From NCBI GenBank assembly GCA_017446225.1, contig JAFSRH010000016.1, positions 1 through 64,000 on the forward strand: DNA of 64,000 bases. The letters are read 5' to 3'. This document shows, one piece after another, positions 25,932-35,074 of the stretch. Source of the DNA: Oscillibacter sp. (GTDB lineage: Bacteria; Bacillota; Clostridia; Oscillospirales; Oscillospiraceae). The notes below the pieces were generated by a model, which saw only the letters and a program-made list of their open reading frames with translations, did no database searches and was not told where the DNA came from. The stretch's first letter is position 1. Every line of letters starts with the position of its first letter. The position numbers were made by a program, and so were the translations under genes.

Positions 25932-25971
25932 TTATATCCCGCATTATAACCGATTGCGCCACGAAAAGCAA
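25932..25971 (-). promoter_or_regulatory. Toxin-antitoxin promoter with possible operator
   Basis: On the minus strand TTGCTT (25971-25966) and TATAAT (25948-25943) have a 17-base spacer. A small inverted repeat, TTATA (25932-25936) and TATAA (25945-25949), overlaps the -10 box and could be the antitoxin operator. Confidence 0.65.
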
Positions 25972-26022
25972 GACGCGCGTTTGTCACACCCCAAAAACGC
26001 CGGAAAAAACGGGCTTTCACAC

Positions 26023-26051
26023 TGGACATTTCTGTTTTCGTGGTGTAGAAT
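26023..26051 (+). promoter_or_regulatory. Promoter of the rnf operon
   Basis: TGGACA (26023-26028) and TAGAAT (26046-26051) with a 17-base spacer, preceding a leader of about 85 bases. Confidence 0.65.
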
Positions 26052-26077
26052 AAGGGGTACTATGCGGCAGTGTGACC

Positions 26078-26109
26078 GTGCCCGCCTGTAAGGAGGAACC
26101 GGCGGACAC
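26078..26109 (+). promoter_or_regulatory. Leader hairpin of the rnf operon with an SD-like loop
   Basis: GTGCCCGCC (26078-26086) pairs with GGCGGACAC (26101-26109) at 8 of 9 positions. The 14-base loop contains AAGGAGG, but no start codon follows at a usable distance, and rnfC has its own site (GAGGTG) just before ATG 26142. It may be a regulatory structure or a ribosome standby site. Confidence 0.4.
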
Positions 26110-26141
26110 GAAGCTGTGTCAGGAGAAAATGAGGTGAAAAA

Positions 26142-27509
26142 ATGGCAAATGCGTTCTTTGGCGGCGTTCATCCCCACGACATGAAGGCCGCAACCAATGA
26201 AAAAGCCATCCAACAACTCCCGCCCCCGCCGGAAGTGGTCATTCCCATGTCCATGCACTTCGGCGCGCCCTGTACTCCGCTGGTCAAGAAGGGCGACCGG
26301 GTGAAAGTGGGCCAGAAAATCGGGGAATTCCGGGGCCTTGGCGCGCCCATACACGCCAGCGTATCCGGGACGGTCAAGGCCGTGGAGCCGCGCCCGTACA
26401 GCATGGGCGGAAACATGATGTCGGTCATCATCGCCAACGACTTTCAGGACGAGTTGAGCGAAGAAGTCAAGGCCCCCGCCGACCCGGACGCGCTGAGCGT
26501 ACAGGAAATGATCGAGGCGGTCAAGAACGCCGGCGTTGTGGGCATGGGCGGGGCCACGTTCCCGACTCACGTCAAAATCTCCGGCGGAATCGGCAAAGTT
26601 GACACCGTGATTGTCAACGGCGCGGAGTGTGAACCGTACATCACCGGCGACCACCGCACCATGCTGGAACGTCCGGAGGACATCATAGGCGGCGCGGCGT
26701 ATCTGGCCAAAATGTTCGGCGTGGACAAGGTCATCATTGGCGTGGAGGACAACAAACAGAACGGCATTGACAGCATGAACCGCGTCATAGCCGCCACGGG
26801 CGCGCCCGTGGAAGTACGCGCTCTGGCGTGCCGTTACCCGCAGGGCGGCGAAAAACAGCTCTGTCAGGCCATTACCGGCAAACAGGTTCCCCCCGGCGGA
26901 CTGCCGTCCGATATCGGCTGCGCCGTGTTCAACATTAACACGACTTGCGCCATTTACCACGCCATCAGAGACGGTATGCCCGTGGTACGGAAAATTGTCA
27001 CGGTCGCCGGGTCCGGCGTGGCGGAGCCGAAAAACTTGGAGTGCCCCATTGGCACTCCCGTTTCCCGGCTGTTTGACGAGTGCGGCGGACTGGATGAAAA
27101 GACCTACAAACTGGTCATGGGCGGTCCCATGATGGGCATGGCCCAGTACACGGCGGAAGTGCCGGTTGGCAAGGGTACGGGCGCTATGCTGGCGTTCTGC
27201 GCCGATGAGGAACAGACCGTAGAGAAGCCGCAATGTATTCGCTGTGGAAAGTGCGTGGCGGCGTGTCCGATGCGCTTGGAGCCGCTGTTTATGTACCAGT
27301 ACGCGTCAAAGAATATGCTGGACGAGCTGAACGCGGCGCATATTATGGACTGTATGGAGTGCGGCGCGTGCGCTTACGCCTGTCCGGCGCGTATGCACCT
27401 TACGCATATGTTCAAGCACGGCAAGCAGAAACTCAAGGATAAAATGGCCGCTGACAGAGCCGCGGCGGACGCGAAAAAGGCGGCAAAAAAGGAGGTCGTG
27501 GCGAAATGA
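26142..27509 (+). CDS. rnfC: Electron transport complex subunit RnfC
   Basis: A 455-residue peripheral subunit of the Rnf complex, which couples ferredoxin oxidation by NAD+ to ion export. The N-terminal part has the RnfC barrel-sandwich region (MHFGAPCTPLVKKGDRVKVG). GMGGATFPTHVK and NGAECEPYITGDHR form the NADH/FMN-binding domain as in complex I NuoF. The C-terminus has two 4Fe-4S motifs, CIRCGKCVAACP and CMECGACAYACP, followed by a Lys/Ala-rich tail. It is the first gene of rnfCDGEAB and overlaps rnfD as ATGA (27506-27509). Confidence 0.96.
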   Translation: MANAFFGGVHPHDMKAATNEKAIQQLPPPPEVVIPMSMHFGAPCTPLVKKGDRVKVGQKIGEFRGLGAPIHASVSGTVKAVEPRPYSMGGNMMSVIIANDFQDELSEEVKAPADPDALSVQEMIEAVKNAGVVGMGGATFPTHVKISGGIGKVDTVIVNGAECEPYITGDHRTMLERPEDIIGGAAYLAKMFGVDKVIIGVEDNKQNGIDSMNRVIAATGAPVEVRALACRYPQGGEKQLCQAITGKQVPPGGLPSDIGCAVFNINTTCAIYHAIRDGMPVVRKIVTVAGSGVAEPKNLECPIGTPVSRLFDECGGLDEKTYKLVMGGPMMGMAQYTAEVPVGKGTGAMLAFCADEEQTVEKPQCIRCGKCVAACPMRLEPLFMYQYASKNMLDELNAAHIMDCMECGACAYACPARMHLTHMFKHGKQKLKDKMAADRAAADAKKAAKKEVVAK

Positions 27510-28528
27510 CAACGGATTACAAAAGCCTGAAACTCATTGCGACATCCTCTCCCCATATCCGCGGCGAACAGACCACCCAAACCATTATGCGGGACGTGCT
27601 CATTGGCCTTTGTCCCGCCCTGCTCTTCGCGTGTTATAACTTCGGCGTACGGGCGTTGTCCGTGACGGCCTTTTCCGCGGCGGCCTGCGTCTTTTTCGAG
27701 TGGGCCTACCGCCGCCTGATGAAAAAGCCCCAGTCCGTGGACGACCTCAGCGCCGTGGTGACGGGCGTTCTGCTGGCGTTCGTCTGCCCCGTGCAGATTC
27801 CCTACTGGACCATTTTAATCGGCGACTTTTTCGCCATTGTGCTGGTCAAGCAGTTGTTCGGCGGAATCGGCTGTAACTTCGTCAACCCCGCCCTCGCCGG
27901 ACGCGCCGCGCTTCTGGCCAGTTACGCCGGGACTATGACCACGTGGGCCAACCCGGTCGGAAAGTTCGCGTCCGTGCTCGGCTCCGCCGCGGACGTTGCC
28001 ACCACCGCCACCCCGCTGGCACAGCTCAAGGGCGGGACCGCCGCCTTCCTGATGAGCCGTTACAGTATCAGCGATATGTTCCTTGGCACGATTCCCGGCT
28101 CACTCGGGGAAGTCTCCACGCTGGCCCTTTTAATCGGCTTCGCGTGGCTGCTCTACCGGAAAATTATCAACTGGCAGACGCCCGTTTTCTACGTGGGGAC
28201 TGTCGCCGTCCTGACGTTCCTGTTTCCGCGCGGCGGGGTCGCCAACTTCGATTGGATGATTTACAACGTCCTCGGCGGCGGTCTGATGTTAGGCGCCGTT
28301 TTCATGGCCACCGATTACGCCACGTCCCCCGTCACCGCGAAAGGACAGGCTATTTTTGGCTTCGGTTGCGGCCTCTTTACGGTCGCTATCCGCTACTTCG
28401 GCTCTTACAATGAGGGCGTCTGCTACTCCATCATGGTCATGAACCTGTTCGTACCCCTGATTGACCGCTATGTGAAACCCCCGCGCTTCGGCGTGGTCAA
28501 GGAAACTGTAAAGGAGGCGGCAAAATGA
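27506..28528 (+). CDS. rnfD: Electron transport complex subunit RnfD
   Basis: A 340-residue membrane subunit with about nine to ten hydrophobic helices. It begins with the SSPHIRGEQTTQTIMRDVLIGL motif split across the N-terminus, typical of RnfD/NqrB. The flavin-attachment region is ATTATPLAQLKGG, where the threonine of TPL would carry covalent FMN. VKQLFGGIGCNFVNPALAGR and MATDYATSPVT are further conserved stretches. It overlaps rnfC and rnfG by four bases each. Confidence 0.95.
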   Translation: MTTDYKSLKLIATSSPHIRGEQTTQTIMRDVLIGLCPALLFACYNFGVRALSVTAFSAAACVFFEWAYRRLMKKPQSVDDLSAVVTGVLLAFVCPVQIPYWTILIGDFFAIVLVKQLFGGIGCNFVNPALAGRAALLASYAGTMTTWANPVGKFASVLGSAADVATTATPLAQLKGGTAAFLMSRYSISDMFLGTIPGSLGEVSTLALLIGFAWLLYRKIINWQTPVFYVGTVAVLTFLFPRGGVANFDWMIYNVLGGGLMLGAVFMATDYATSPVTAKGQAIFGFGCGLFTVAIRYFGSYNEGVCYSIMVMNLFVPLIDRYVKPPRFGVVKETVKEAAK

Positions 28529-29163
28529 ACGCGGCAAACAATGTCAAACAGGCGGAGAAGGTCGGCATGGACCCGAAATACATCGCCACGCTGACGCTCC
28601 GCCTCTTCGGTACCTGTCTTGTGGTCGCCTTCCTGCTGGGACTGGTCAACATGGTCACGCTTCCCAACATCACCGCCCGGAAAAAGGCCGCCACGGATGA
28701 GGCGTTAAAACAGGTCGTGGAAAATCCGGACGCCTCCTCTTTCTCGGACGCGCTGGAACTGTCGGACGACATGACCGCCGCCGCGTCCGGGGCCGGGGCC
28801 ACGCTCTCCGCCCTCTACGCCGTCACGGAGGACAGCGCCCCCGCCGGTTACGCCTTTACCGTGGTCTCCAGCGGCTCACAGGGCAATATTGAAATGATGG
28901 TCGGCGTGGACGAAACGGACATCGTGACGGGCGTTTCGATTGTCAGCAACTCCGAAACGCCGGGCATTGGGTCCAAAGTCATGGGCAACGAGCCGACCGC
29001 AAGCGGTACGCCCGTACTGGACCAGTTCATCGGCAAGTCCCCGGCGGACGGCACGCTGACTGTCGGCGGCAATATTGACGCCATCAGCGGCGCTACGGTC
29101 TCTTCCCGCGGCGTGACCACCGGCGTAAACGCGGCTTTGGCCGTGGCCGCCCTCATGGACTGA
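28525..29163 (+). CDS. rnfG: Electron transport complex subunit RnfG
   Basis: A 212-residue FMN-binding subunit with one N-terminal membrane helix (LFGTCLVVAFLLGLVNMVTL) and an extracytoplasmic FMN domain. DAISGATVSS at residues 185-194 holds the SGAT motif, whose Thr191 is the expected covalent FMN site. VSIVSNSETPGIGSKV is also conserved. ATG 28525 overlaps the rnfD stop as ATGA. Confidence 0.94.
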   Translation: MNAANNVKQAEKVGMDPKYIATLTLRLFGTCLVVAFLLGLVNMVTLPNITARKKAATDEALKQVVENPDASSFSDALELSDDMTAAASGAGATLSALYAVTEDSAPAGYAFTVVSSGSQGNIEMMVGVDETDIVTGVSIVSNSETPGIGSKVMGNEPTASGTPVLDQFIGKSPADGTLTVGGNIDAISGATVSSRGVTTGVNAALAVAALMD

Positions 29164-29181
29164 CGAAAGGAGGCTGGAAAC

Positions 29182-29877
29182 ATGGACTTTAAGACGCAAT
29201 TCAAAGAAGGCCTGATTACCAACAATCCCGTACTGGTACAGCTTCTGGGCCTGTGCTCGACCATGGCCATTACAACGTCTTTCTTTAACGGTATCGGCAT
29301 GGGCATTGCCGTCACCATCATTCTGACGCTCTCCAACATCATCATCGCGGCCATCCGGAACATCGTCCCCGACAAAATCCGTATCGCCATGTTCATTGTC
29401 GTTATCGCCGGGTTCGTCACCATGGTGGACTTGTTGCTACAGGCGTTTGTTCCGGCGTTGTCGGAATCGCTGGGCGTGTTCATTCCGCTGATTGTCGTCA
29501 ACTGTATCATACTGGGCCGCGCGGAATCGTTTTCCTACAAAAACGGCGTGGCGGCGTCCGCGATAGACGGAATCTGTCAGGGCATCGGCTACACGGTCGT
29601 CCTGCTGGTGATGTGCGTCATCCGGGAATTTCTGGGCGCGGGGACGTTCGGCGGCGGCATTCTGGGTCCCGGCGGAATCTTTGAGGGCGGCGCGCTCGGC
29701 GCCGGAAAAGGTATCGCCATTCTGCCCGAACAGTACCCTATGAAACTGCTGACTTTGCCCGTGGGCGGATTCATTGTGCTGGCCGTTTTGATTGCGGCCA
29801 TGCAGTGGGCGCTTGAACGCGCCAAGCGGAAAGCCGAAGAGGCCGCGAAAACGGAAAAGGAGGCGGCGAAAGCATGA
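29182..29877 (+). CDS. rnfE: Electron transport complex subunit RsxE/RnfE
   Basis: A 231-residue subunit with six membrane helices. Landmarks are [20 protein letters not shown], the conserved [16 protein letters not shown] and the LGAGTFGG segment. RnfE and RnfA are pseudosymmetric partners that hold an iron-sulfur site between them. The C-terminal 20 residues are Lys/Glu/Ala-rich. It starts 18 bases after rnfG with AAAGGAGG as ribosome-binding site, and its stop overlaps rnfA as ATGA. Confidence 0.95.
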   Translation: MDFKTQFKEGLITNNPVLVQLLGLCSTMAITTSFFNGIGMGIAVTIILTLSNIIIAAIRNIVPDKIRIAMFIVVIAGFVTMVDLLLQAFVPALSESLGVFIPLIVVNCIILGRAESFSYKNGVAASAIDGICQGIGYTVVLLVMCVIREFLGAGTFGGGILGPGGIFEGGALGAGKGIAILPEQYPMKLLTLPVGGFIVLAVLIAAMQWALERAKRKAEEAAKTEKEAAKA

Positions 29878-30467
29878 AAGAACTTACGACTCTTGTCACC
29901 ATCACGATCGGCGCGATTCTCTCCAACAACTTCATCTTTTCACAGTTTCTGGGCTGCTGCCCGTTTATGGGCGTCTCCAAGAAAATCGACACCGCCACGG
30001 GCATGGGCTTCGCGGTCGTGTTCGTCATGGGACTGGCGTCCGCTATTACGTGGTGCGTCTACAACTGGATTCTCGTCCCGCTGAATCTGGTCTATATGCA
30101 GACGGTCGCCTTTATTCTGGTCATCGCCGCGCTGGTACAGTTCATTGAGATGTTCTTGCAGAAATCGGTTCCCGCGCTGTATACGGCGCTGGGCGTGTAC
30201 CTGCCCCTCATCACGACAAACTGCGCCGTGCTGGGCGTGGCCCTGCTCAATATCCAGAACTCGTACAACTTCATTGAGTCGGTGGTGTACGGCGTGACGG
30301 GCGGCGTGGGCTTCCTGCTGGCGATTGTCCTGTTGGCCAGTATCCGGGAACAACTCGTGTTTGCCGACTATCCCAAGGCCTTTGAGGGGTTCCCGATTGC
30401 GCTGGTGTCGGCGGGGCTGATGGCGCTGGCGTTTATGGGCTTCTCCGGACTCGATATCTTTAAGTAA
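29874..30467 (+). CDS. rnfA: Electron transport complex subunit RsxA/RnfA
   Basis: A 197-residue six-helix membrane subunit. Landmarks are [21 protein letters not shown], in which FLGxCP is the RnfA cysteine site, [20 protein letters not shown], and [20 protein letters not shown] near the C-terminus. It is the inverted-topology partner of RnfE. Confidence 0.95.
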   Translation: MKELTTLVTITIGAILSNNFIFSQFLGCCPFMGVSKKIDTATGMGFAVVFVMGLASAITWCVYNWILVPLNLVYMQTVAFILVIAALVQFIEMFLQKSVPALYTALGVYLPLITTNCAVLGVALLNIQNSYNFIESVVYGVTGGVGFLLAIVLLASIREQLVFADYPKAFEGFPIALVSAGLMALAFMGFSGLDIFK

Positions 30468-30480
30468 GGGGGGCTGGGCA

Positions 30481-31368
30481 ATGTTGAACGTAATCTCCGC
30501 CGTACTGGTGCTCGGACTTCTGGGCGCGTTGTTCGGGGCATTGCTGGCGGTGGCCTCGAAAATCTTTGAGGTAAAAAAGGACCCCCGGGAGGAAGCGGTA
30601 CTGGGCAAACTGGCCGGCGCGAACTGCGGCGGCTGCGGGTACCCGGGCTGTGCGGGTTGCGCGGCGGCCATTGTGGCCGGTGAGGCCCCGGTCACGGCCT
30701 GCGCCCCCGCCGGGCCGGACGCCGCCGCCGCGATTGCGGAAATCATGGGACAGTCGGCCGCGGTCGGCGAACGGGAAGTGGCCTTTGTACGCTGTAACGG
30801 CGGCACGGCGGCCGCGAAACGGTTCGAGTATGTCGGAATCCGTGACTGCGGCGCGGCGACAAAAGTCGCGGCGGGTCCGCTGGAATGCGCGTGGGGCTGT
30901 CTGGGGCTTGGCTCGTGCGTGGAAGCGTGCAAGTTTGGGGCCATGCGCATCGGCCCGAACGGCGTGGCGGTCGTGGACGAAGAAAAATGTACGGATTGTA
31001 TGGCCTGCGCGGCGGCGTGTCCGCGGAAGCTGATTGTGTCGGTGCCGGCGTCCAAAAAGGTACGCGTCATGTGCCTGAATCAAGACAAGGGCAAGGCGGC
31101 CATGAGCGTATGCGAAAACGCCTGTATCGGGTGCGGACTGTGCGAACGGGAGTGCAAAAAGGACGCCATTCACGTGGTGAACGGAATCGCGTCCATTGAT
31201 TACGGCAAGTGCGTCAACTGCAAACTCTGCACGAAAGTCTGTCCGCGTGACGCCATTACCCCCATTGCCACGCCGGAAGAAAAAGAGAAGTACAAGGAAA
31301 TCAAGAAGAGACAGGCGGAAGCGGCCAAACAGAAAGCCGCCGCGAAACCGTCTCTGGCGAAAAAATAA
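30481..31368 (+). CDS. rnfB: Electron transport complex subunit RnfB
   Basis: A 295-residue iron-sulfur subunit that takes electrons from ferredoxin. An N-terminal membrane helix is followed by the RnfB motif GANCGGCGYPGCAGC (4Fe-4S). Several further clusters follow: a CAWGCLGLGSCVEAC segment, CTDCMACAAACP, CIGCGLCERECK and CVNCKLCTKVCP. The C-terminal tail is Lys/Ala-rich. The higher cluster number than in proteobacterial RnfB is usual for clostridial Rnf. It is the last gene of the operon, preceded by AAGGGGGG. Confidence 0.95.
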   Translation: MLNVISAVLVLGLLGALFGALLAVASKIFEVKKDPREEAVLGKLAGANCGGCGYPGCAGCAAAIVAGEAPVTACAPAGPDAAAAIAEIMGQSAAVGEREVAFVRCNGGTAAAKRFEYVGIRDCGAATKVAAGPLECAWGCLGLGSCVEACKFGAMRIGPNGVAVVDEEKCTDCMACAAACPRKLIVSVPASKKVRVMCLNQDKGKAAMSVCENACIGCGLCERECKKDAIHVVNGIASIDYGKCVNCKLCTKVCPRDAITPIATPEEKEKYKEIKKRQAEAAKQKAAAKPSLAKK

Positions 31369-31374
31369 CGGTCC

Positions 31375-31401
31375 GGCCTTCCTCCGATTCGGGGGAAGGC
31401 C
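31375..31401 (+). terminator. Hairpin after rnfB
   Basis: GGCCTTCC (31375-31382) pairs with GGAAGGCC (31394-31401). There is no T-run after it, so it may attenuate rather than stop transcription into the downstream pseudouridine synthase gene. Confidence 0.4.
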
Positions 31402-31426
31402 TCAGCGTACGAAGGGGGCGGACGGC

Positions 31427-32371
31427 ATGGAGCGTATCACAAGGACCATCACGCCGGACGAGGATGGGTTGACCGTACGGCGATATTTACGCGGCAAACT
31501 GCGTTTTTCGGCGCGGGCGGTGTCGCGTCTGACCCGGGCCGAAACCGGCATTCTGGTCAACGGAGAGCGCGCCTTTACCGTCCGCGTACTCCACGCCGGG
31601 GACTGCTTACAGGTAGAGACCGGAGACCATCGCGGGCCAAAGAAGCCGCTGATTCCGGGCAACTGGCCGCTGTCCATTCTCTGGGAGGACGAACATTTTC
31701 TGATTCTCGACAAACCCGCCGGCATGACGTCCCACGCGTCCAACTTTGACCCGGACGCGCCGAATGTCGGCGGGGCGCTGGCGTATCTGCGCGGGGACGG
31801 ATTCGTGTTCCACCCGGTGAACCGTCTGGACCGGGGGACTTCGGGCCTCATGGTGGTGGCGAAAAGCGGCTATATTCATGACCGGTTCCGATGGATGTTG
31901 CACAGCCGCGTATTTCAGCGCGAATATCGGGCAATCTGTACGGGACGGCCGGAGCCGCCGCGCGGCGTGGCGGACCTGCCGATCGGCCGGGACGAACGGT
32001 CGGTTGTGGCGCGGATGGTCCGTCCGGACGGCGCGCGCGCCGTGACGGAGTACGAGACGCTGACGCACAACGCCGGGGCGGCGTTGTCTATGGTACGCCT
32101 GTGTCCGCGGACCGGCCGCACACATCAGTTACGCGTGCACATGGCGCATATGGGCTGCGCGCTGCTGGGCGACTGGCTCTACGGCGCGGAAACGCCGTTG
32201 ATTGCGCGTCCGGCGCTCCACTCGTACCGGCTGGAACTGTGCCACCCGGTCACGGAGGAACGTCTGTGCGTAACCGCGCCGTTACCCGAGGATATGCGGC
32301 GGCTGGCCGAAACGTATTTCAGAACAGGAGAGGGTAACCATGTTGACATGGCTGGTGACGTATCACTGTAA
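31427..32371 (+). CDS. RluA family pseudouridine synthase
   Basis: A 314-residue rRNA/tRNA-modifying enzyme of the RluA family. The N-terminal S4-like region (VRRYLRGKLRFSARAVSRL) precedes the catalytic motif NRLDRGTSGLMV, whose aspartate attacks the target uridine. LCPRTGRTHQLRVHMAHMGCALLGDWLYG is the conserved C-terminal signature. ATG 31427 has GAAGGGGG upstream; the long frame from 31196 overlaps rnfB and is rejected. Its RNA target cannot be assigned. The 3' end overlaps the next gene by 32 bases. Confidence 0.9.
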   Translation: MERITRTITPDEDGLTVRRYLRGKLRFSARAVSRLTRAETGILVNGERAFTVRVLHAGDCLQVETGDHRGPKKPLIPGNWPLSILWEDEHFLILDKPAGMTSHASNFDPDAPNVGGALAYLRGDGFVFHPVNRLDRGTSGLMVVAKSGYIHDRFRWMLHSRVFQREYRAICTGRPEPPRGVADLPIGRDERSVVARMVRPDGARAVTEYETLTHNAGAALSMVRLCPRTGRTHQLRVHMAHMGCALLGDWLYGAETPLIARPALHSYRLELCHPVTEERLCVTAPLPEDMRRLAETYFRTGEGNHVDMAGDVSL

Positions 32372-32630
32372 ACCGGGCGCGCGGGAGGCGTTCCGGGAGG
32401 CAATCGCGGAGGCGGGAATCCGGGAGGTGTCCAAAGGGGAGACCGGGAATCTGGCCTATGACTACTATCTTTCCGACACGGACCCGGACGCGTTGCTTCT
32501 GGTCGAACGCTGGACCGACAGTAACGCGCAGGCCGCGCATACTTGGACCGACAGCTTTGCCCGCTTACAGGAACTCAAGGCGGAGTATTGCGACAACGTG
32601 GAAATCGACAAGTACGAGCGGAACGACTAA
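32340..32630 (+). CDS. Putative quinol monooxygenase (ABM domain)
   Basis: A 96-residue ferredoxin-like-fold protein of the antibiotic biosynthesis monooxygenase/YgiN group. It has the strand MLTWLVTYHCKPGAREAFRE, NLAYDYYLS and LLVERWTDSNAQAAHTWTDSF. Members act on quinols, degrade haem or have unknown roles, so a substrate cannot be given. ATG 32340 lies inside the 3' end of the pseudouridine synthase gene, after AGGAGAGG. It ends tail to tail with dus, overlapping it by four bases. Confidence 0.8.
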   Translation: MLTWLVTYHCKPGAREAFREAIAEAGIREVSKGETGNLAYDYYLSDTDPDALLLVERWTDSNAQAAHTWTDSFARLQELKAEYCDNVEIDKYERND

Positions 32631-33595
32631 ATCAAGTCGCCGTTGGAATCGGTCCGGAGGGGCAGTTCCGTAAAAATCGCGTCCTCAATGGCGCGGTACT
32701 CGGTAGCGGTCCGGAAGCGGCGCATATCCTTGTTCAGGCGGCGCGCGTTGTCGAACAGGTGGATCAGGTAGAACCAGACTTCCCGCATACGCCGCGCGGC
32801 AAGTCCGGTCTGTCCGTCATAAAAGCGCGTGTAAGCGTCAAACAGGGCGGCGGTAAAGCGCCGGAGTTCCTCACGGGTCGCGGGCGGGCCGCCTTTGAGT
32901 TTACGGAACAGGGCCGGGTCGGCAACGGCCCCGCGCCCTATCATCACGCGTTCCGCGCCGGGGAAGCGTTCCGCAAACGCGGACACTTCCCCGGTCGTGC
33001 GCAGGTCGCCGTTATACGAAACCGGGTTGCGGCTCTCCCGGAGCGCGCAGGCGAAGGCGTCATAGCAAAGCGGGCCGCTGTACTTGTCCTTTCGTACCCG
33101 GGCATGGAGGATCAGACTTTGCAGGGGATAGCGGTTGAAAATCTCCAACAGGCGCGGGAACTCCTCCGGGTCCGAAAAGCCGACACGGGCCTTGACCGAC
33201 AGCGGCAGGCACAGTTTGCCACAGGCCCCGTCAAGAAGCGCGTCCAGCGTTTCCGGACGCGCCAGCAGTCCGGCCCCTTTCCCCTTTGCGGTCACGGTCC
33301 CGGACGGACAGCCCGCGTTGAGATTCAGTTCCCGGTAGCCCAGTTCCCGTACGGTTTCGGCGGCCCAGAGCAGTTCCGGGGCGCGGTTCGTCATCACTTG
33401 CGGGACAAGGACCATGTCCGGATTGTTTTCCGGAAGCAGTTCCACGCGCTCACGGTTCGTCAACAGGTGTTCTTTCGTTGGGGAGAAGTACGGAATAAAA
33501 CAGCGGTCCGCGCCGCCGAAACAGCGCGCCCATACGCGCCGGTAGACGGCTTTCGTGATACCGTCCAGCGGCGCGAAGTCATAAAAGCGTATCAT
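32627..33595 (-). CDS. tRNA-dihydrouridine synthase family protein
   Basis: A 322-residue FMN-dependent Dus-type TIM barrel. It begins with FAPLDGITKAVYR, has the catalytic cysteine in LNLNAGCPSGTVTAKGKGAGLL, then LSVKARVGF, ILHARVRKDKYSG and the FMN-phosphate site RVMIGRGAVADPALF. It reduces uridines in tRNA. It starts on the last bases of pepD (ATGA overlap at 33592-33595) and probably is co-transcribed with it. It is the last gene of a minus-strand series. Confidence 0.9.
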   Translation of the reverse strand: MIRFYDFAPLDGITKAVYRRVWARCFGGADRCFIPYFSPTKEHLLTNRERVELLPENNPDMVLVPQVMTNRAPELLWAAETVRELGYRELNLNAGCPSGTVTAKGKGAGLLARPETLDALLDGACGKLCLPLSVKARVGFSDPEEFPRLLEIFNRYPLQSLILHARVRKDKYSGPLCYDAFACALRESRNPVSYNGDLRTTGEVSAFAERFPGAERVMIGRGAVADPALFRKLKGGPPATREELRRFTAALFDAYTRFYDGQTGLAARRMREVWFYLIHLFDNARRLNKDMRRFRTATEYRAIEDAIFTELPLRTDSNGDLI

Positions 33596-35055
33596 TTCGC
33601 GCGCTCAAGGACTTCCAGCAGGAAACGCCACACACGCTGTACGGAAGAAATCCGCATCCGTTCGCGGGGGGTATGGATGTCGAGCAGGTCGGGGCCGAAA
33701 GACACGCAGTCCAGCCCGGGGATTTTATCGGCGAAGTAGCCGCACTCCAGCCCAGCGTGAATGGCTTCTATTTTCGGTTCCGTGCGGTAGAGGTCGCGGA
33801 AGGCCTCCACGCACAGTTGACGAACCGCAGAGTAGGGCTGATACTTCCACGCGGGATAATCGCCGCTGATACGTACCTGTCCGGTCACGCCGGACTTTCC
33901 GCGCCGTCCGCCGCCGGATTCCGTCAGGGACCGGAGACGGTCCACGAGCGCGGACTTTTCGCGCGCGTCACTGCTCCGCACACAGAAGGAGGCCGTCACG
34001 GCTTCCGGCTCCGTGCGCAGAATGCCCAGATTCAGCGAAGTTTGCACGAGGTCCGGCAGATCCGCGCTCATGGACTGTACGCCGTCCGGCGCAACGGACA
34101 GGAAGTGAACGATACGTTTCGTACTCTCGGCGTCCATGCACATCACGGCCACGGAATCCGTTGCTTCCACGGACAAACCGGGGTCCGTGGCGGAGAATTC
34201 GCGCCGGAGCGTGTCGGCGTACTGTTCGATAACGCGGCGGACGCCCAACGGTTCCGGCGTCACGATTTCCGCATCCGCCGAAACCGGAATGGCGTTGTCT
34301 TTCATGCCGCCGTTGACGCGTACCAGCCGGACGGCCGCGCTTCCGGACGCCTCCCGGAGAATACGTCCCAACAGCATATTCGCGTTCGCGCGGCCCTTGT
34401 GGATTTCCGTCCCGGAATGTCCGCCGGTCAGGCCGCGTACGGAAATATGCAGCGCGCTTCCGGCGTTGGACGCCGATTCCCAGCGCGGCGTCAGCGAACA
34501 AAGCACCGTACACCCGCCCGCACATCCGGCCGTAAAGACGCCCTCTACTTCCGAGTCCAGATTGAGCATACGGCGTCCGCGCAGACGGGAGGCGTCAAAC
34601 GCCGCCGCGCCAAGCATTCCGATTTCCTCATCCGCGGTCATGACGCATTCCAGCCGGGGATGGGGAATGTTCGTTTCCTGTAAAATCGCCAACATCATGG
34701 CAATGGCAATCCCGTCATCGCCGCCCAGCGTGGTGCCATGCGCGGAGAGGAAATCGCCGTCCATGCGGAGTTCGAGCGGGTCGCGGTCCATGTCAATGCG
34801 CGCCCACGCTTCTTTCTCACAGACCATGTCCAAATGCCCCTGCAAAATGAGGGTTTCGGCGTTTTCGTAGCCGGGGGCGGCGGGGGAGACAATCACGATA
34901 TTGTTCGCGCTGTCCTGCCAGTGCTCAAGGCGGTAGGATTCTGCGAAGGCGGCGCAAAAGTCGCTGATCGTTTTGGTGTTGCGGGAGCCGTGCGGGATGG
35001 AGCACAACGCCTCAAAGTAGCGGAAAACGGAAATCGGCATGACATATTCTAACAC
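33592..35055 (-). CDS. pepD: Beta-alanyl/aminoacyl-histidine dipeptidase (PepD, M20)
   Basis: A 487-residue di-zinc M20 peptidase that splits Xaa-His dipeptides. Metal-binding motifs are LQGHLDMVCEKE, LGGDDGIAIAMMLAIL and MTADEEIGMLGA. GGHSGTEIHKGRANAN belongs to the lid domain and ECGYFADKIPGLDCVSFGP to the C-terminal histidine region. GTG 35055 is chosen because AAGGAGG lies six bases upstream; ATG 35040 is the alternative and the long frame to 35130 is not supported. It is downstream of the xpaC-like gene in the same direction. Confidence 0.92.
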   Translation of the reverse strand: MLEYVMPISVFRYFEALCSIPHGSRNTKTISDFCAAFAESYRLEHWQDSANNIVIVSPAAPGYENAETLILQGHLDMVCEKEAWARIDMDRDPLELRMDGDFLSAHGTTLGGDDGIAIAMMLAILQETNIPHPRLECVMTADEEIGMLGAAAFDASRLRGRRMLNLDSEVEGVFTAGCAGGCTVLCSLTPRWESASNAGSALHISVRGLTGGHSGTEIHKGRANANMLLGRILREASGSAAVRLVRVNGGMKDNAIPVSADAEIVTPEPLGVRRVIEQYADTLRREFSATDPGLSVEATDSVAVMCMDAESTKRIVHFLSVAPDGVQSMSADLPDLVQTSLNLGILRTEPEAVTASFCVRSSDAREKSALVDRLRSLTESGGGRRGKSGVTGQVRISGDYPAWKYQPYSAVRQLCVEAFRDLYRTEPKIEAIHAGLECGYFADKIPGLDCVSFGPDLLDIHTPRERMRISSVQRVWRFLLEVLERAK

Positions 35056-35074
35056 GGAGTTCCTCCTTTTCTGT

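Noticed and set aside
31196..31426. N-terminal extension of the RluA-type synthase into rnfB
   Set aside because: The extension is Arg/Lys/Pro-rich out-of-frame rnfB sequence, and a good start exists at 31427.
32543..34683. Long plus-strand frames opposite dus and pepD
   Set aside because: Antisense to two genes with clear active-site motifs.
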